A DNA stretch of 64,000 bases from Salinicoccus sp. YB14-2 (GTDB lineage: Bacteria; Bacillota; Bacilli; Staphylococcales; Salinicoccaceae): assembly GCF_001265075.1 (NCBI RefSeq), contig NZ_LFKO01000001.1:515160-579159 (forward strand). The letters run 5' to 3'. Below are positions 1 through 8,654 of this stretch, piece after piece. Made by a program: the position numbers and the translations under genes. The number at the start of each line of letters is the position of its first letter. Position 1 is the stretch's first letter. Below the pieces are notes generated by a model. That model saw only the letters and a list, made by a program, of their open reading frames with translations. It was not told the DNA's origin and ran no database searches.

Positions 1-6
1 TGTGCG

Positions 7-171
7 CTAAACTCTGTCTTTTGATAATGATTCTTTGTATTCTCTCTGTGCTTTTTCAAGACGGTCATTGATGCCCTCTGACCTTTTTAATGTGATCAGA
101 CTCAATCCGCCCCAGAAATATATTTGTATCAGAGCAATGGCTCTTTGCTCTGATTGATCGATGATATGCAT
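7..171 (-). CDS. Small hypothetical protein (54 aa)
   Basis: Not recognised. The ATG at 171 is chosen because a strong ribosome site, AAAGGAGATGTCAAT, sits directly before it; a longer reading from 213 would overlap the upstream hydrolase gene. The product has a short hydrophobic stretch (IALIQIYFWGGLSLITL, about residues 11-27) followed by a charged helical tail rich in Lys, Glu and Arg, so it may be a single-pass membrane peptide. It lies 16 bp behind the hydrolase gene on the same strand and could be cotranscribed with it. No function can be assigned. Confidence 0.6.
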   Translation of the reverse strand: MHIIDQSEQRAIALIQIYFWGGLSLITLKRSEGINDRLEKAQREYKESLSKDRV

Positions 172-187
172 ATTGACATCTCCTTTA

Positions 188-829
188 TCATTTGCCCAAG
201 TTATCGAATTCATCTTCCGCTTCCCTTTTAAGCCCGAGGAACCATACGTGAGCCTCCATCAGTTCGTCCGGTACAATTTCATGTCCCCCGTCCGTCAGTT
301 TCACTTCAGCAATCGCTCCACGCAGTTCCAATTCTTTTTTCAACTGGTACGATTCCCCTGCTGTTGTCACCATGTCCCTGGCACCGGCTGTCAGCATAAC
401 ACTCGTACGTGTTAAGTCCACTTTCTGTATCTGTTCACTTTTATAGCCGCTGTGCATCAGTATTGCCCCGAAGAAATACAGATCATAATTTAACAGCAGA
501 TGCGCAGCCATATTCGCACCATTGGAATATCCGACTAATATCGACTGTTCGAGATCTATACCATACTTTTTTTCATAAGATAAAAGAGACTCTTTTACTT
601 TTCTGCCCTCTTCCCGCAGACTATCTTCATCAAATTCCGCTGGACTGTGCCGTTTGAAAAATCTTGTCTGCCCGTTTTCATCAGTATCACCGCGGAGACT
701 TAATACATTGGCATTGGAATCCATCGTTGCCGCCACATCCAGCAGATCCGTTTCCCGTCCGCCCGTTCCGTGAAATAAAATGATTGTATAGGGGCTGTTA
801 TTCTTCCCTTTTATAAATAGATGCTCCAT
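188..829 (-). CDS. mhqD: Alpha/beta hydrolase, MhqD-like carboxylesterase/phospholipase
   Basis: About 213 aa. A cytoplasmic serine hydrolase of the carboxylesterase/phospholipase family: oxyanion segment HGTGGRE near the N-terminus, nucleophile elbow GYSNGANMA, and a C-terminal GGHEI that supplies the catalytic His. The ATG at 829 is preferred over a GTG at 838 because the AAGAGGG ribosome site lies 8-9 nt before the ATG and abuts the GTG. It is divergent from a ring-cleaving dioxygenase. In staphylococci mhqE and mhqD form the MhqR quinone/aldehyde-response regulon, so a role in quinone or electrophile detoxification is inferred from context. The natural substrate is unknown. Confidence 0.8.
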   Translation of the reverse strand: MEHLFIKGKNNSPYTIILFHGTGGRETDLLDVAATMDSNANVLSLRGDTDENGQTRFFKRHSPAEFDEDSLREEGRKVKESLLSYEKKYGIDLEQSILVGYSNGANMAAHLLLNYDLYFFGAILMHSGYKSEQIQKVDLTRTSVMLTAGARDMVTTAGESYQLKKELELRGAIAEVKLTDGGHEIVPDELMEAHVWFLGLKREAEDEFDNLGK

Positions 830-866
830 ATTCCACACCCTCTTAAATTAGTCTTCTATGCACTCG

Positions 867-878
867 TATTATATAATA
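867..878. promoter_or_regulatory. Overlapping divergent -10 elements in a 12-bp palindrome
   Basis: TATTATATAATA at 867-878 is a perfect palindrome in the short gap between the divergent hydrolase and dioxygenase genes. It contains TATAAT on the + strand (872-877) and on the - strand (873-868), so two face-to-face promoters could share these bases. The -35 regions are poor, which would suit a regulated promoter pair. No MhqR operator was identified with certainty. Confidence 0.4.
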
Positions 879-909
879 AATGTAACATATTTACCGAGGA
901 GAGATATCC

Positions 910-1836
910 GTGTCAGTTAAAGGATTGCATCATGTCTCTGCAATAACTAAAGAAGTTTTGGACAATCATGATTTTTATACGAAAATATTAGGCCTGAGGC
1001 TGGTCAAAAAAACAGTCAACCAGGATGAGACGAGTATGTATCACCTGTTTTATGCCGATTATAAAGGGACGCCCGGCACCGACATCACATTTTTTGAAAT
1101 CGGTCAGTCATCCAAATATCAACCAGGCACAAATTCCATTTCAAGAACTGTCTTCAGGGTGCCTTCACTCAATGCTCTGGAATATTTCAAAGAGCGCTTT
1201 CAGGAAAATGGTGTATATACAGAAGGTACCATTGAAAGATTCGGTTACCAATATATGAACTTTTCCGATTATGAAAACCAGCGTCTCGCCTTGATTGTCG
1301 ATCCGGAATATAATGAATCACAACCTTTTGCCGGTGCTGATATACCTGAAGAATTTGCCATCACCGGCATAAAAGCGGTTGAAGTCACTGTCCAATACTT
1401 GAAGCCGATGGTTTTATTTTTAGAAATGCTCGGCGGGAAAGTCATTGGTGAATGTGATGATGAAACGATTGAAACTGAAGTGAAATTTGGTGAGGATTCG
1501 ATCTTTATTATGGAAAACAGAACTTTACAAATCGAAAAAGAGGGATTCGGCAGTGTTCACCACTTCGCACTGCGTGTCCGCGATGAAGAGGATTTGAAAA
1601 AGATTCTTGCGATTGTCAATGCGGAAAAATGGAGAAATTCGGGCATCGTTGACCGCTTCTATTTCAAAGCGGTCTATATCAAGGCCGTCGGCAATATCAC
1701 CGTTGAAATTTCAACAGAAGAACCCGGGTTCACCGTGGATGAGCGCCTCGAAGCTCTCGGGGAATCACTCTCACTGCCGCCGGATCTTGAAAAGGACAGA
1801 GACTTTATAGAGCTCTATATGATTCCGATTAACTGA
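910..1836 (+). CDS. mhqE: Ring-cleaving dioxygenase, MhqE/MhqO-type glyoxalase-fold protein
   Basis: 308 aa from a GTG start preceded by GAGGAGAGAT. Two vicinal-oxygen-chelate modules are visible: GLHHVSAITK at residues 5-14 opens the first, and the VHHFALRVRD region near residue 217 lies in the second. The metal-binding His/His/Glu pattern (GLHHVS, VHHFAL, a Glu in the last strand) matches Fe(II) extradiol-type dioxygenases for hydroquinones. Length is normal for MhqA/E/O proteins. It is divergent from the MhqD-like hydrolase, the partner found in MhqR regulons. Role in quinone detoxification is by family; substrate not shown. Confidence 0.85.
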   Translation: MSVKGLHHVSAITKEVLDNHDFYTKILGLRLVKKTVNQDETSMYHLFYADYKGTPGTDITFFEIGQSSKYQPGTNSISRTVFRVPSLNALEYFKERFQENGVYTEGTIERFGYQYMNFSDYENQRLALIVDPEYNESQPFAGADIPEEFAITGIKAVEVTVQYLKPMVLFLEMLGGKVIGECDDETIETEVKFGEDSIFIMENRTLQIEKEGFGSVHHFALRVRDEEDLKKILAIVNAEKWRNSGIVDRFYFKAVYIKAVGNITVEISTEEPGFTVDERLEALGESLSLPPDLEKDRDFIELYMIPIN

Positions 1837-1925
1837 TAGAGATCATTTACATGATTTGGAAGTACGTTTTTTAATAAATCCCGGAAACGCAAAGCTTTAC
1901 GAAATATAGTTATCTCTATAATCAA

Positions 1926-1961
1926 AAAACCGAGCAGCCCGGATAGGAGCCGCTCGGTTTT
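1926..1961. terminator. Bidirectional terminator
   Basis: Perfect 10-bp inverted repeat AAAACCGAGC / GCTCGGTTTT (1926-1935 with 1952-1961) between two convergent genes, with A and T runs on the two sides serving both strands. Confidence 0.85.
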
Positions 1962-1981
1962 CATTTCTACAGACTAGACTT

Positions 1982-2863
1982 TTAATTTTCCTCTTCGATT
2001 TCAGATGGCAGTTCTATATCTTCCACTTCGTTGAAACTTGTGAATTCCACATCACCGTTCATCGAGTATTCCCCTTCTTCATCTTCACCGGATGCTTCGT
2101 AGGCTATATACTCCACAAGGTGATCTTCCTTATCCACTTCAACTTCCAGGTCACTGTGAATAGCTGAAGTGTCCAAAGCACCGAACTCAAATCCCAGCAG
2201 TGATTGAAATGCTTTGTATACTGACTGGTTGGAACCTTCATAAGTAAACAGGTATGCATCATCCGTCTCTTCTTTGGTCAGTTGTCCTGATAATTCCGAT
2301 AAGGAATTCAACGTGCTTTCGTACGTTACGAAAAATAAACTCTCAATATTCATCGATTCGGTGGTTTCCACCCAGTCATCACCGGTGAATATATAAGTGG
2401 AACCATCTTTCGCCACTGTTCTCACTTCATCATTGGATTTTAATAACAAATCGGGTGGATCTCCATCTTTGATCGCCGCTTCAGCATTTAATGTATACGG
2501 GGCACCATCAACAGACCCTTCCAAATCTATCAGTGCTTCATAACTTTCAAGGTCTTCTGATTTATCTATAACCCGGTTGAATATCTCATTATTTTCAGCT
2601 GTGCTCTCGTCTTTTTCCTCTGCTTCTTCCGCTTCCGGCTCACTATTCTCTTCATCTATATTTTGCACTTCACTTTCTTCTGCTGTTTCTTCAGATGTTT
2701 CATCTGCAGGTTCTTCCGCCGTTTCTTCAGATGTTTCATCTGCAGGTTCTTCCGCCGTTTCTTCTGATGCCTCATCTTCTGTTTCATCGGTATCATTCTG
2801 ACAGGCGGTAAAGAACACTGACAGAAGAAGCAACGGTATCATCATATATTTTTTAGTCGTCAT
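1982..2863 (-). CDS. Acidic lipoprotein, LolA/DUF6612-like
   Basis: 293 aa. Signal peptide ending in a lipobox (FFTAC, Cys21), so it is predicted to be lipid-anchored on the outer face of the membrane. Residues about 24-90 are a very acidic low-complexity spacer with a 12-residue repeat (TSEETAEEPADE). The rest (about 95-290) resembles the LolA-like beta-barrel lipoproteins annotated as DUF6612: phrases such as SYEALIDLEGSVDG and TYIFTGDDWVET fit, but this rests on general similarity. SD GAGGAG precedes the ATG. The strong acidity suits a halotolerant surface. Function unknown. Confidence 0.7.
   Translation of the reverse strand: MTTKKYMMIPLLLLSVFFTACQNDTDETEDEASEETAEEPADETSEETAEEPADETSEETAEESEVQNIDEENSEPEAEEAEEKDESTAENNEIFNRVIDKSEDLESYEALIDLEGSVDGAPYTLNAEAAIKDGDPPDLLLKSNDEVRTVAKDGSTYIFTGDDWVETTESMNIESLFFVTYESTLNSLSELSGQLTKEETDDAYLFTYEGSNQSVYKAFQSLLGFEFGALDTSAIHSDLEVEVDKEDHLVEYIAYEASGEDEEGEYSMNGDVEFTSFNEVEDIELPSEIEEEN
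2685..2777 (-). repeat. 36-bp in-frame tandem repeat in the lipoprotein gene
   Basis: Two identical 36-bp units (2685-2720, 2721-2756) plus a partial third (2757-2777). Each unit encodes 12 acidic residues of the lipoprotein spacer, so copy-number change would keep the reading frame and only alter spacer length. Confidence 0.85.
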
Positions 2864-2935
2864 TAATATTTAACTCCTCAAAGCCTAATCTCTATAAGAT
2901 AATACCATGCTTAATTAATATTAACTAATAATATG

Positions 2936-3853
2936 CTAATTTTTGATACGGCGTCTGGATTGTTTTTTATTCTCATTACGCATGGTCAAATACCTGTTTA
3001 CGCTGTAAATGATCAATCCGCTCCAGATGAAAACATATGCCACGGCATGGACGTCGGTAAATGCTTCATCGTACATGAATACGCCAATGATCAGCATGAT
3101 GGTCGGTGCGAAATACTGGAGAAAACCGATCAGGGACAATCGGATTTTCTGAACACCGAGACTGAACAGAAGGAGCGGAATTACAGTCACTGCTCCCGCG
3201 CCCATCATCCACAGGCTCTCCGTATTCACACCGAACGAACCGGTACCGGCCGCCTGGACGTAAATGATGTATATCAGTGCAAATGGAGCCAGTACAAACG
3301 TCTCTACAGCCATCGCGTAGACTGCATCCAAGTTTATCGTTTTCTTAATAATACCATAAACGCTGAAACTGACAGCAAGATAAAAAGATATCCACGGGGC
3401 GGACCCCAAACCTGCAATCATGTAGGCCACTCCGACCGTCACTATAACGATCGCGACCCATCCTATTTTCGAAAAGCGCTCTCCTAAAATAAGGAGGCCC
3501 AGCAAAATGCTGATCAACGGATTTATGTAATAGCCAAGACTCGCATCGAGTATATGACCGGCCTGAACAGCAATGATGAATACCAGCCAGTTTGAAGTGA
3601 TTACTGCGGATGCCGTAAACAGCGCCATCACTTTCTTTTTATTGCTGAAGATGAACTTCAGATCTTCTTTGAAGTATCGCCACTTTCCGATAAAAATGAT
3701 AAATAAAATCATAAATACAAATGACCACAATACTCTGTGAGCGATAATTTCATAAGAAGAAATCCCTTCAATCTGCTTCCAGTAAATGGGAAGGAAACCC
3801 CAGATGAGATATGCGCTCAGAGCGAATATTATACCTTTTTTGCTCGCACTCAA
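2936..3853 (-). CDS. rarD: EamA-family transporter RarD
   Basis: About 305 aa, ten predicted membrane helices, drug/metabolite transporter superfamily. The opening KKGIIFALSAYLIWGFLPIYWK and the HRVLWSF segment are typical of RarD. A TTG at 3853 is taken as start because GGGAGTG lies about 8 nt upstream; a farther TTG at 3889 has no ribosome site. Substrate is not known for RarD proteins in Gram-positives (chloramphenicol resistance gave the name). A basic C-terminal tail (KKQSRRRIKN) faces the cytoplasm. It stands 72 bp upstream of the lipoprotein gene on the same strand. Confidence 0.85.
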   Translation of the reverse strand: MSASKKGIIFALSAYLIWGFLPIYWKQIEGISSYEIIAHRVLWSFVFMILFIIFIGKWRYFKEDLKFIFSNKKKVMALFTASAVITSNWLVFIIAVQAGHILDASLGYYINPLISILLGLLILGERFSKIGWVAIVIVTVGVAYMIAGLGSAPWISFYLAVSFSVYGIIKKTINLDAVYAMAVETFVLAPFALIYIIYVQAAGTGSFGVNTESLWMMGAGAVTVIPLLLFSLGVQKIRLSLIGFLQYFAPTIMLIIGVFMYDEAFTDVHAVAYVFIWSGLIIYSVNRYLTMRNENKKQSRRRIKN

Positions 3854-3941
3854 TTTGTTATCACTCCCGACGTTAATATTTATCTGCAATAATCTTATGT
3901 TACTTCTCCGCGATGATAATTAAAAGAATTTCAGCTCAAAG

Positions 3942-3966
3942 AAAAAAGCCCGGAGATCCCGGGCTT
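3942..3966 (-). terminator. Rho-independent terminator of the membrane-protein gene
   Basis: Stem AAGCCCGG (3946-3953) with CCGGGCTT (3959-3966) and a run of A at 3942-3947, which reads as a U-tract on the - strand. Confidence 0.85.
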
Positions 3967-3976
3967 CATCATCATT

Positions 3977-5005
3977 TTAATAATCTCTGTCATTCAGAGG
4001 TCTCTGATCGTCATCTCTGAAATCATTTTCGTGCACCATTGATTCATCCGCACCATGCTCCGCCCGATCTGCAGCCTCGGCGTCCAATACTTTACGACCG
4101 TTATAGTAATAGGCGACGATGGAACCGACCATCAGATACATGACATAAATGTAAAGAATCAGGAAAATCAGCGTCGGAATCACCACTGCCAGTACAATTA
4201 AGAATACACTGTCAAAAGCACTGAGCAGAAAGGCGATCAACAATGCTCCGGCAATTATAAGGACGAAGTACATAATCGTCACACCTGCAAGAAGTAATAC
4301 ATTGCTGAAGAACAGCTTCAACAGACTCTGCCCGGCCTGGAACATTACCTTAAAAGCAATTGAGAACTTATCCATTGTCGGGATACGCGGCTGATCCACA
4401 AATACCAGGTAGACCAGGAACATATATATCATCAACAGCACATAAGGGATATACATGAGCAGTAATAATAACAGATTCACCACCAGCATCAATATGAACA
4501 CACCAACCTGGCCGGTGATCATTGCTGCAGATGTCTCTATGCTGTTCTCATAGGACAGGCCGCCGATCAGCGCAGAAAATGGCAGGTTTACCACCGTGAA
4601 GACAAGCTGCATCAGCATAGACAGGCCTAAACTGATAATAATGTAGCCAATCAGAATCAGTATGGTCAGTTTGATTGCTTTACCATACCTCTGTTCCCTG
4701 AACACAAAAAACAGATCACCAAAGCCGTAACTGTCACCGGTATAAGCCGAAGTGAAAAACTTTATGACGCCTATGCTCAATGGATAAATTATAAAAACGC
4801 TGAATAAAAATAATAAAAAGAAGATAAAAAATACATACAATATTAACCACGCACTATCACCAAAGGCAAAAGCGGGCAGCATGGTGACAATAAACACAGC
4901 AAAAAAACTTATCGTGATAAAAATACCAGCAAGTATTGTCAGACCTATAATTTTTCCAGCCTGATTACTCGCATTTTTCCTGAATAGAGATTGATATTGA
5001 AACAT
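3977..5005 (-). CDS. Polytopic membrane protein of unknown function
   Basis: About 342 aa from the ATG at 5005, which follows AAGGGTGATGGG; an earlier ATG at 5020 overlaps this ribosome site. At least six strongly hydrophobic segments are visible (for example around residues 18-50, 52-80, 110-135, 165-205 and 235-300), with a charged, acidic C-terminal tail (AADRAEHGADES). The layout resembles the DUF975 or glycerophosphodiesterase-membrane-domain type proteins common in Bacillota, but no diagnostic motif was recognised. It is monocistronic with its own terminator and divergent from the MarR-MMPL operon. Confidence 0.65.
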   Translation of the reverse strand: MFQYQSLFRKNASNQAGKIIGLTILAGIFITISFFAVFIVTMLPAFAFGDSAWLILYVFFIFFLLFLFSVFIIYPLSIGVIKFFTSAYTGDSYGFGDLFFVFREQRYGKAIKLTILILIGYIIISLGLSMLMQLVFTVVNLPFSALIGGLSYENSIETSAAMITGQVGVFILMLVVNLLLLLLMYIPYVLLMIYMFLVYLVFVDQPRIPTMDKFSIAFKVMFQAGQSLLKLFFSNVLLLAGVTIMYFVLIIAGALLIAFLLSAFDSVFLIVLAVVIPTLIFLILYIYVMYLMVGSIVAYYYNGRKVLDAEAADRAEHGADESMVHENDFRDDDQRPLNDRDY

Positions 5006-5097
5006 CCCATCACCCTTCATTTTTTTATTTACAATGTAAGAATATCATTTTTAAAACAATTGTGCGATATTTGACAAATTGTCCGGCATGTAATTCA

Positions 5098-5126
5098 TTG
5101 AACAGCCCTTTTAAAAATGCTAAACT
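5098..5126 (+). promoter_or_regulatory. Sigma-A promoter of the marR-mmpL operon
   Basis: TTGAAC (5098-5103), 17-nt spacer, TAAACT (5121-5126). The expected start near 5133 puts the palindromic operator just downstream of the start site. Confidence 0.5.
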
Positions 5127-5139
5127 TCTTCCGTGGTAA

Positions 5140-5158
5140 TTTAGTACAACATACTAAA
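5140..5158. promoter_or_regulatory. Candidate MarR operator
   Basis: TTTAGTACAACATACTAAA: perfect 7-bp arms around a 5-nt centre, 8 bp before the ribosome site of the MarR gene. Size and position are typical of an autoregulatory MarR-family operator that blocks promoter clearance. Confidence 0.7.
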
Positions 5159-5178
5159 CTATAATAGGAGGGATGCAT

Positions 5179-5649
5179 TTGGACAGAATGCCGGAAACAG
5201 TAAACAACTTACGTGATATTTACGGATATGGCTATGCAAATATTTTTAATGATGTGACAGATACTGTGTCAAAATTACATATTTCCAAACCCCAGATGGC
5301 AGTACTGCAATACCTGTTCATCCATACCCAGGCCACACCTTCGGACCTCACTGAAGCTTTGAACACAACTAAAAGTTCAACCACCCACACTTTGAAGAAA
5401 CTTTCTAATAAAAATCTGATTTCTTTTAAAATGAATGAACTTACGAATGACCGTCGTTCAAAATTAGTCTTATTGAACCCGAATGCAAAAAGTCTGTTAG
5501 TGGAATTCCTATCCAATATCCAAGATTCCATTTATGAGGATATTAAGGATATCACTGCAGATGAATTAGCAGAGTTGCACCAGGCAACAAAAATCATACT
5601 GAAATATACAGATGGAGGAAAAATGAATGAAACATATCCTGAAATTTAA
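5179..5649 (+). CDS. MarR-family transcriptional regulator
   Basis: About 156 aa. Winged-helix core: QMAVLQYLFIHTQATPSDLTEAL, recognition helix around KSSTTHTLKKLSNKNLI, wing at NDRRSKLVLLN. A TTG at 5179 is the preferred start, 6 nt after AGGAGGG (5166-5172); the ATG at 5173 touches the ribosome site. It overlaps the MMPL transporter gene by 23 nt. The pairing resembles B. subtilis ydgG-ydgH. The palindrome at 5140-5158 suggests autorepression, relieved by an unknown ligand, with the transporter as target. Confidence 0.88.
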   Translation: MDRMPETVNNLRDIYGYGYANIFNDVTDTVSKLHISKPQMAVLQYLFIHTQATPSDLTEALNTTKSSTTHTLKKLSNKNLISFKMNELTNDRRSKLVLLNPNAKSLLVEFLSNIQDSIYEDIKDITADELAELHQATKIILKYTDGGKMNETYPEI

Positions 5650-8311
5650 ATGGCCCGTAACGGTTCTGATGATTGCTTTTGCTATACTGACGTTCATGTT
5701 TTCTCCAGATCTCACTCAGCTGGCCGCTGAAAAAGGCGATGTACAGTTAGAGGATCATCAGCCAAGTGAGCAGGCACGTAAATACTTGGAAAAACACGGC
5801 CAGGACACTGAAATGATGTCTCTCGTGCTTGAATTTGATGATGGTGTCACAGAACATCAGGAAGATATAGAGGCATATATTGAAGAGTTGGAAAATGTCG
5901 AAGAAGTTGACAATATCGTCAATCCTCTTGAATTGAACGAGGATCTCCAGGAAGGCTTCATCAATGAAGATACAGGAGTCATGATGATTCCGATGGAATA
6001 CACCGGCGATGAAAATGTCATATTGGAAAACGCAGGCAACATCGAGGAATTGAACCCGACGGAAGCGAACACTTCAATCACTTCGGATGAGCTGATTCAA
6101 AGAACGCTCGAAGAAGACGCGATGAACGGTATCCAGACCACTGAGATTTTCACTGTCATCATCGTCCTGGCAGTTCTTCTCGTCATGTTCCGTTCGGTTG
6201 TAACACCCCTTGTCCCGCTTGTCGTGGTTGGTATTTCATACCTGATCGGCCAGTCTTTTGTCGGCTGGTTTGTGGAATGGTTCGGCTTTCCGATTTCACC
6301 CCAGACGCAGAGCTTTCTAATCGTCATTTTATTCGGAGTCGGTACGGATTACTGTATTTTGCTGCTGAACAGATTTAAAGAAGAGCTGAAAGATAATGAT
6401 AAGTACCAGGCAACATTGAAGACGTTCAAAACAGGTGGTAAAACAGTACTCATCAGCGGTATATCCGGTGCTGTCGTGTTTGCAGTACTGTACTTCGCAA
6501 ACTTTGAAATTTATCGTTCGGCTGTCGGTGTTGCCCTCGGTATGGCATTCATGCTGCTCTCATTATTTACATTGCTGCCGATTCTTATGTCTTTGCTCGG
6601 AAAATATATTTTCTGGCCAAGCATTAAAAACATCGAAACGAAAGAGAGCAAAATTTGGAAGGGGTTCGGATCGTTTTCAGTCAAACACCCTACCCGTGTC
6701 ATTTTCTCTCTTGTTGCCATACTTATTGTACTGTCATTCTTTTATAACGACGAAGTAAGTTATGACTCATTGAGTGATCTGGATGATTCATACTCGGCAG
6801 TGCATGCGACCAATGTCGTGAGCGAAAGCTTTGATGAAGGAACGATATTCCCAATCCAGGTCATCCTTTCGGACGGTGATGATCTCGTGAATCATGAAAG
6901 CCTGACACGCATTGAATCTGTTGCTGATACTGTGAGTAAGCTTGACGGGGTCAAGGAAGTGCAGACGGTGACCAGACCGACCGGAGAGCCGATAGATGAA
7001 CTTTCACTCAGCTACCAGCTGAATGAAGCGAATTCCGGCATAGATGAAATTACAGGTGGTTTGGACGAAGTCACCGGCGGACTTGAAGAAATCTCTTCAA
7101 ACTTAACGAGTATCAGCGAAGAAATCTCCGGACAGGAAATGGCTACAGGCGATATGAGCGAATTAAGCAACGGTCTCGGAGAACTCAGCCAGGGCGTCGA
7201 AGGGATCAATCAATACTTGATGACGACCGGCGATGTGCAAGGTGCTGCCGCTCAACTTGAAGAAGTGCAGACCGGCCTCGATGAAATAACTGCACAGGTC
7301 GAAACGGCAAATGAAGAAATGGCCACCCAGCAGCAGCAGGCTTCAGAACAAATGTCCGAACTTTCGGGCGGCCTTGAAGAGATGTCTACCGGGTTGGATG
7401 AAATCAACGAAGGAGTCGGCGATGCCAATGATGGTCTCGGCGAAATACAGAGTTTACTGACAGAAGTTACGGATAATGAAGCCGTCGACAATACAGGTGT
7501 CAATGTGCCCCAGGAATTCATCGACTCAGAGGAATTGGAAAGTGCCATCGATCAATACAGCTTTGCTGATAATACAGCAATCAACCTGAACGTCATATTG
7601 GACGGTGATCCATACAGCCACGAAGCAATGGCTGTACTGAACGATGTAGAGACCACTGTAAATAAAGAGCTCGACCGGCTGGAACTGAGCGAAGTAGACA
7701 GCTATTTCTCAGGTGTAACGAGCATGAACAGAGACCTGGATCAGATTACGACGGATGACTATTCATATGTTGTCACCATTTTCGTAATCACTTTATTTGT
7801 AATACTCTCAGTACTGTTCAGATCATTCATACTCCCGGTCGTCATGATCGGCTCAATATTTGTCACATACTTTGCATCAGTCAGCATGACCCAATGGATA
7901 CTCGGATGGTTCGGAATCGATCAATTGAACTGGGCAGTGCCTTTCTTCAGTCTGATTATATTTGCCGCACTCGGTATCGACTACTCGATATTCATAATTG
8001 ACAGGTTCAGAGAAGAAATCGTGAACCATTCGATTAAAGATGCGATAGAAATAGCCATTAAGAAGATGGGGACCGTCGTCATTACAGCGGTGATTATATT
8101 ATCCGGTACATTTGCAGCACTCTATCCTTCGGGAATAGTCATACTGGTACAGGTGACCAGCGTCATCATATTCGCACTGCTGTTCTATGCATTCATCGTT
8201 CTGCCTCTCCTTGTACCGGCATTGGTGGTGACACTTAAGCGCGGTAACTGGTGGCCGTTCAATATGCCTGGCGGTAAAGCGCGCAGAGAGAAGTTTAAAG
8301 ACGAGGAATAA
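5627..8311 (+). CDS. MMPL/RND-family efflux transporter (YdgH-like)
   Basis: 894 aa membrane protein in two homologous halves. Each half has one helix, a large extracellular domain and a block of five or six helices; the first block begins near residue 170 and the second near residue 715. GTDYCILLLNRFKEE and GIDYSIFIIDRFREE are the paired helix-4 motifs whose Asp is needed for proton coupling in this family. The second extracellular domain holds a long heptad-rich stretch (about residues 470-630) with repeated GLxEI/GLDEI phrases, a probable coiled coil. Start ATG 8 nt after GGAGG, within the end of marR. Likely exports a lipid or amphipathic toxin. Confidence 0.88.
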   Translation: MKHILKFKWPVTVLMIAFAILTFMFSPDLTQLAAEKGDVQLEDHQPSEQARKYLEKHGQDTEMMSLVLEFDDGVTEHQEDIEAYIEELENVEEVDNIVNPLELNEDLQEGFINEDTGVMMIPMEYTGDENVILENAGNIEELNPTEANTSITSDELIQRTLEEDAMNGIQTTEIFTVIIVLAVLLVMFRSVVTPLVPLVVVGISYLIGQSFVGWFVEWFGFPISPQTQSFLIVILFGVGTDYCILLLNRFKEELKDNDKYQATLKTFKTGGKTVLISGISGAVVFAVLYFANFEIYRSAVGVALGMAFMLLSLFTLLPILMSLLGKYIFWPSIKNIETKESKIWKGFGSFSVKHPTRVIFSLVAILIVLSFFYNDEVSYDSLSDLDDSYSAVHATNVVSESFDEGTIFPIQVILSDGDDLVNHESLTRIESVADTVSKLDGVKEVQTVTRPTGEPIDELSLSYQLNEANSGIDEITGGLDEVTGGLEEISSNLTSISEEISGQEMATGDMSELSNGLGELSQGVEGINQYLMTTGDVQGAAAQLEEVQTGLDEITAQVETANEEMATQQQQASEQMSELSGGLEEMSTGLDEINEGVGDANDGLGEIQSLLTEVTDNEAVDNTGVNVPQEFIDSEELESAIDQYSFADNTAINLNVILDGDPYSHEAMAVLNDVETTVNKELDRLELSEVDSYFSGVTSMNRDLDQITTDDYSYVVTIFVITLFVILSVLFRSFILPVVMIGSIFVTYFASVSMTQWILGWFGIDQLNWAVPFFSLIIFAALGIDYSIFIIDRFREEIVNHSIKDAIEIAIKKMGTVVITAVIILSGTFAALYPSGIVILVQVTSVIIFALLFYAFIVLPLLVPALVVTLKRGNWWPFNMPGGKARREKFKDEE

Positions 8312-8359
8312 AGGGTATATTATAACAGTTGAAAATATACGAAATGAGGAATTAAATTT

Positions 8360-8605
8360 ATGCCAACACAAAAAAGTGCAGGTGTTGCTGCGGTTTTAAG
8401 TTTCTTTATCAGCGGCCTTGGACAAATATACAATGGACATTTCTTTAAAGGCATCACTTTGATCATTCTCCAAGTAATCAACGGCGCTTTGACTGCCATT
8501 CTGATCGGTTATTTATTCCTGCCGATTGTATGGTTATACGGAATTATAGATGCATACAGAAGTGCCAATAAAATCAATGCCAGGAACAACCGAAGATTTA
8601 GATAA
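8360..8605 (+). CDS. TM2-like small membrane protein (81 aa)
   Basis: Two hydrophobic segments (about residues 8-24 and 30-60) with the GLGQIYNGHFFKG phrase and a WLYGIIDAYRSA motif characteristic of TM2-domain and related small proteins. A basic C-terminal tail (NARNNRRFR) should be cytoplasmic. ATG follows ATGAGGAATTAAATTT. Function unknown. Its stop codon forms the first bases of the terminator stem shared with argH. Confidence 0.75.
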   Translation: MPTQKSAGVAAVLSFFISGLGQIYNGHFFKGITLIILQVINGALTAILIGYLFLPIVWLYGIIDAYRSANKINARNNRRFR

Positions 8606-8654
8606 TAAACGAAAGACTCGCATATCAAAATTGATATGCGAGTCTTTCGTTTAT
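8605..8654. terminator. Long bidirectional terminator between the TM2 gene and argH
   Basis: A perfect 24-bp stem (8605-8628 with 8631-8654) and a 2-nt gap between the arms. The stem includes the last base of one stop codon and the stop codon of the convergent argH, so the two genes end inside one hairpin. Confidence 0.85.

Noticed and set aside
161..657. Small + strand open frames at the left edge
   Set aside because: Antisense to the hydrolase gene, without ribosome sites or recognisable motifs.
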